Below are positions 63,695 through 64,000 of a stretch of DNA of 64,000 nt, piece after piece. The first letter of the stretch is position 1; each line of letters starts with the position of its first letter. Origin of the DNA: Thiocapsa sp. GTDB lineage: Bacteria; Pseudomonadota; Gammaproteobacteria; Chromatiales; Chromatiaceae. Position numbers and translations under genes: made by a program. Under the pieces are notes generated by a model. That model did no database searches, was not told where the DNA came from, and was given only the letters and a program-made list of their open reading frames with translations. Location: positions 2,294,001 to 2,358,000 of the forward strand of contig NZ_CP073760.1 of the NCBI RefSeq assembly GCF_018399035.1. The letters are read 5' to 3'.

Positions 63695-63713
63695 ATTGCG
63701 AACGATTCGTATT
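63695..63713. promoter_or_regulatory. Putative Fur box between the right porin and the last gene
   Basis: The reverse complement, AATACGAATCGTTCGCAAT, matches the Fur consensus at 14 of 19 positions and is itself a near palindrome. It could serve the porin on the minus strand or the partial gene starting at 63892. The rest of 63458-63891 holds no gene. Confidence 0.45.
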
Positions 63714-63891
63714 CAGATTCTAGCCAGCAGTCGGTTCGGGTAAAGCGCTTGCCGGACCACGCCCCGACCGCTCGCGACAGATTCCAATCCCGTTCGACGC
63801 GGGACTCCCGTCAGCCAAATTCCGAACGCTTCGTCCGGATCGCCAGCGGGGCATTGTTCGACAACCGCTTGATGTCTCAGGAGACACACCA

Positions 63892-64000
63892 TGCCCGTCG
63901 ATTCCCCCTTGGTTTCAAATTGCGATCTCTCTCGGCTCAAACCGGAGGATCTGGAACTGCATCTCGGAGAGCTCATTCGCCGTTACGTTCGGCACCGTTC
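63892..64000 (+). CDS. Partial gene at the right edge, unrecognised
   Basis: ATG 63892 with a strong AGGAGA site six bases upstream opens a frame to the window end (about 36 residues; MPVDSPLVSNCDLSRLKPED at the start). No domain is recognisable in the visible part. The good ribosome site and the absence of a competing frame support it. Confidence 0.55.

Overview
GC-rich chromosomal DNA of a purple sulfur bacterium (Chromatiaceae; a Thiocapsa-like organism is my best guess, by inference). The strongest evidence is a complete oxidative-type dissimilatory sulfite reductase cluster, dsrABEFHCMKLJOPNRS, on the minus strand from 50459 down to 36283. It includes dsrEFH, dsrL and dsrN, which mark the sulfur-oxidising version of the pathway. 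High GC, gammaproteobacterial housekeeping genes (rne/rluC divergent pair, sppA, sohB, thyA, gpmI, glgC) and a sucrose osmolyte operon fit a halotolerant phototrophic sulfur oxidiser.

Layout. 1-2483: right end of an integrated element (replication-like partial gene, small HTH protein, tyrosine integrase) that ends at a 44-nt 3' fragment of tRNA-Glu, so the rest of the island lies to the left of the window. 2522-3994: toxin-antitoxin debris (frameshifted MNT antitoxin, chimeric HEPN fragment, orphan YhaV-type toxin). 4024-9470: a frameshifted, degenerate REC-REC-GGDEF-EAL protein, sppA, a repeat array, a HAD phosphatase and rluC. 10058-16602: rne, then an overlapping sulfotransferase / GT4 glycosyltransferase / deacetylase operon. 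16897-24973: LMW phosphatase, SPOR protein, and sucrose-phosphate synthase, sucrose-phosphatase, fructokinase and amylosucrase. 25077-29311: an accessory patch bounded and divided by three direct copies of a 194-bp repeat; it holds a truncated Uma2 gene, an overlapping AAA ATPase/TOPRIM (DUF3226) pair, a RecQ remnant and one AT-rich foreign gene. 29555-35937: sohB, thyA, gpmI, glgC, an SDR and a DUF2061 protein.

36283-50459 is the dsr cluster. DsrAB releases sulfite from sulfur delivered through DsrEFH and DsrC. DsrL supplies or accepts electrons. DsrMKJOP is the transmembrane electron-transfer complex. DsrN makes siroheme amide, and DsrR/DsrS are accessory. Divergent from dsrA lies a second, poorly understood group (50869-54410): a TauD-like dioxygenase, two unknown genes, a stand-alone Cas6/Cmx6-like protein preceded by a perfect RNA hairpin, and a DsrC paralogue with no cysteines.

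54705-64000 is an apparently iron-responsive neighbourhood. Two nearly identical OprB-like porin genes form a ~1.24-kb inverted duplication (the left copy is frameshifted). Between them lie selO, fmdB, a sigma-54 activator, hemP and a NikK/NikL-like pair. Putative Fur boxes precede both porins and hemP.

A recurring theme is short inverted-repeat modules (~75-95 bp) ending in variants of TAAACCGCG/CGCGGTTTA. They sit in many intergenic gaps and sometimes supply stop codons or 3' ends to genes.
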